Source: Verrucomicrobiales bacterium | Lineage (GTDB): Bacteria; Verrucomicrobiota; Verrucomicrobiia; Methylacidiphilales; JAAUTS01 | DNA: 13,921 nt | Assembly: GCA_031279715.1 (NCBI GenBank) | Contig: JAITHY010000121.1 | Coordinates: forward strand, 1-13,921 | Direction of reading: 5' to 3' | Shown here: positions 12,963-13,921 of the stretch, piece by piece | Layout: each line of letters starts with the position of its first letter | How positions within the stretch are numbered: the stretch's first letter is position 1 | Translations under genes and position numbers: made by a program | The notes under the pieces: model-generated | Told to the model about the DNA's origin: nothing | What the model saw: only the letters and a program-made list of their open reading frames with translations | The model's database searches: none

Positions 12963-13598
12963 ATGATTAAAAACATCATCTTTGATTGGTCGGGAACACT
13001 GGTGAACGATTTTCCACCGGTGCTGGCGGTCACCAACCAAATTTTCCGGCACTACGGCAAACCCCCTCTCGGCGAGCGCGAATTCCGCGAGAAGTTTTGC
13101 CTGCCGTTTGCGGAATTTTACGCCCGCCACCTGCCGGAGGCGCCGATGAGCGAGTTGAACCTGAAGTTCAACGACTCGTTCAAACTGCTGGAAGCCGACA
13201 CGCCATTGCTGCCCCACGCCAAAGACATCCTGGAATATTGCCGCGCCAGGGGCGTCAAATTATTTTTGCTCAGCAGCATCCACGCCGAACACTACGCCGC
13301 GCAATCCGCCCGCCTCGGCATCAAGGATTACTTCATCAAGGCATGCGTTCAAGTTCGCGACAAACGCGAGGTCATCCACGCGCTGCTGGAGGAGTTCGGA
13401 CTGAATCCGCGCGAGACGCTGTTCGTCGGCGACATGGAGCACGACATCGCCACCGCCAAGCACGGCGGCATCCTCAGCGCCGCCGTCCTGACCGGCTACA
13501 ACACGCCGCCCATGCTCCAAGCCGCCGGACCTGACCTAATCTTCGAGAACTTGCTCGACTTGAAAAATTATCTCCATGCCCGACCACATTCACATTGA
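12963..13598 (+). CDS. HAD-superfamily hydrolase (phosphatase-like), DxS variant
   Basis: The 211-residue product has the HAD layout. Motif I is IIFDWSGTL (5-13) with nucleophile Asp8, followed by a helical cap (about 16-80). Motif II is LFLLSS (100-105), a Lys in motif III is likely near 134, and motif IV is FVGDMEHDIATAKHGG (154-169) with Asp157 and Asp161. It resembles the phosphoglycolate phosphatase-like group. The residue two after the nucleophile, usually an Asp acting as general acid, is Ser10 here. This could reduce or change phosphatase activity, as in DxA or DxS relatives, so the substrate should not be assumed. It begins three bases after the LOG gene and overlaps the folB start by 23 bases, so it is probably in the same operon. 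Confidence 0.85.
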   Translation: MIKNIIFDWSGTLVNDFPPVLAVTNQIFRHYGKPPLGEREFREKFCLPFAEFYARHLPEAPMSELNLKFNDSFKLLEADTPLLPHAKDILEYCRARGVKLFLLSSIHAEHYAAQSARLGIKDYFIKACVQVRDKREVIHALLEEFGLNPRETLFVGDMEHDIATAKHGGILSAAVLTGYNTPPMLQAAGPDLIFENLLDLKNYLHARPHSH

Positions 13599-13921
13599 CC
13601 GGCTCACTGTCAGCGCCCGCATCGGCGTGACGGATGCGGAACGCGCCACAGAACAACGGTTGGAAATTTCGCTGACATTCCCCGCGCCCACCGTCAGCGC
13701 CGCGGCCGCCGGGGATGACTTGGCGCTGACTGTGGATTATCGCGCCGTTTGCGAGACCCTCAGGCGTGTCGTCGGCGAGCGCCAGCGGCGGCTGCTTGAG
13801 ACGCTGGCGGAGGATCTCGCGGCAGCGGTGCTGGCGGAGTTCAACGTCAGCAAAGTCGCGGTGGAAATTCGCAAGTTCATCATCAGCGACACCAATTTTA
13901 TTGGCTTGAAGATTGAACGAA
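13576..13921 (+). CDS. folB: Dihydroneopterin aldolase, 3'-truncated
   Basis: FolB splits 7,8-dihydroneopterin to 6-hydroxymethyl-7,8-dihydropterin and glycolaldehyde in folate synthesis. The frame is open for 115 codons to the window edge. It begins HIHIDRLTVSARIGVTDAER, which fits the family's start, and continues with QRLEISLTF, LTVDYRAVCETLR (the usual D-Y-x-x-V element) and RLLETLAEDLAAAVL, with the Glu of the conserved LLE-x-LAE segment. The end of the visible sequence, VAVEIRKF, corresponds to the v.v.v.KP strand, though Phe replaces Pro. FolX (the related epimerase) cannot be fully excluded. The start overlaps the HAD gene by 23 bases. Confidence 0.88.
   Translation, partial: MPDHIHIDRLTVSARIGVTDAERATEQRLEISLTFPAPTVSAAAAGDDLALTVDYRAVCETLRRVVGERQRRLLETLAEDLAAAVLAEFNVSKVAVEIRKFIISDTNFIGLKIER

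Overview
The window (about 60% GC, bacterial) looks like the chromosome of a member of the Verrucomicrobia or a related PVC lineage. This is inferred from a secreted protein ending in a PEP-CTERM sorting signal after autotransporter-like beta-strand repeats, from a NuoI of the 'TMQYPEERWPVPEGYRGAP' type, and from sparse Shine-Dalgarno use. No 16S or other decisive marker is present, so the assignment is tentative. There are no tRNA or rRNA genes, insertion sequences or CRISPR arrays. No gene-free stretch exceeds 300 bases; the longest is 137 bases (6494-6630).

Layout: (1) 1-2392, accessory region, plus strand: the end of a coiled-coil protein, then a secreted lipase-like / beta-repeat / PEP-CTERM protein broken by a 1-base frameshift near 1040-1050. 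A block of low GC (about 38-47% in the lines counted) covers the end of the first gene and the lipase half of the second; both flanks are near 67-70% GC. (2) 2502-3071, minus strand: a lone nuoI-like 2x[4Fe-4S] ferredoxin subunit. (3) 3166-5752: a soluble NtrB-type histidine kinase and its NtrC-type sigma54 activator. (4) 5756-8510: pdxJ, acpS and the bifunctional NAD(P)HX repair enzyme nnr. (5) 8517-11000: a membrane polyprenyl-phosphate sugar transferase abutting rlmN. (6) 11040-13921: metF, a LOG-family nucleotide hydrolase, a HAD hydrolase and the start of folB. Gaps of 39 bases or less, or overlaps, suggest one transcription unit or a few from nnr to folB.

The genes are mainly housekeeping and cofactor genes: vitamin B6, CoA-dependent ACP priming, NAD(P)H repair and folate/one-carbon metabolism (metF, folB). 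An envelope polysaccharide initiator and a two-component system are interleaved with them.

The most unusual signal is not a gene. A short word, GCTGACNNTGAC, occurs 14 times on either strand (by-eye count; a base-composition estimate gives about 0.03). Its core hexamer GCTGAC occurs about 60 times (about 9 expected at 60% GC). The word lies inside unrelated genes, where it is read as Ala-Asp-X-Asp with X variable but its codon always ending in T, against local codon preference. It also forms the palindromes GCTGACGGTCAGC (twice) and GCTGACCGGTCAGC, and it surrounds two start codons. This points to selection or spread at the DNA level, like HIP1 or an uptake or chromosome-organisation word, and I do not recognise it as a described element.
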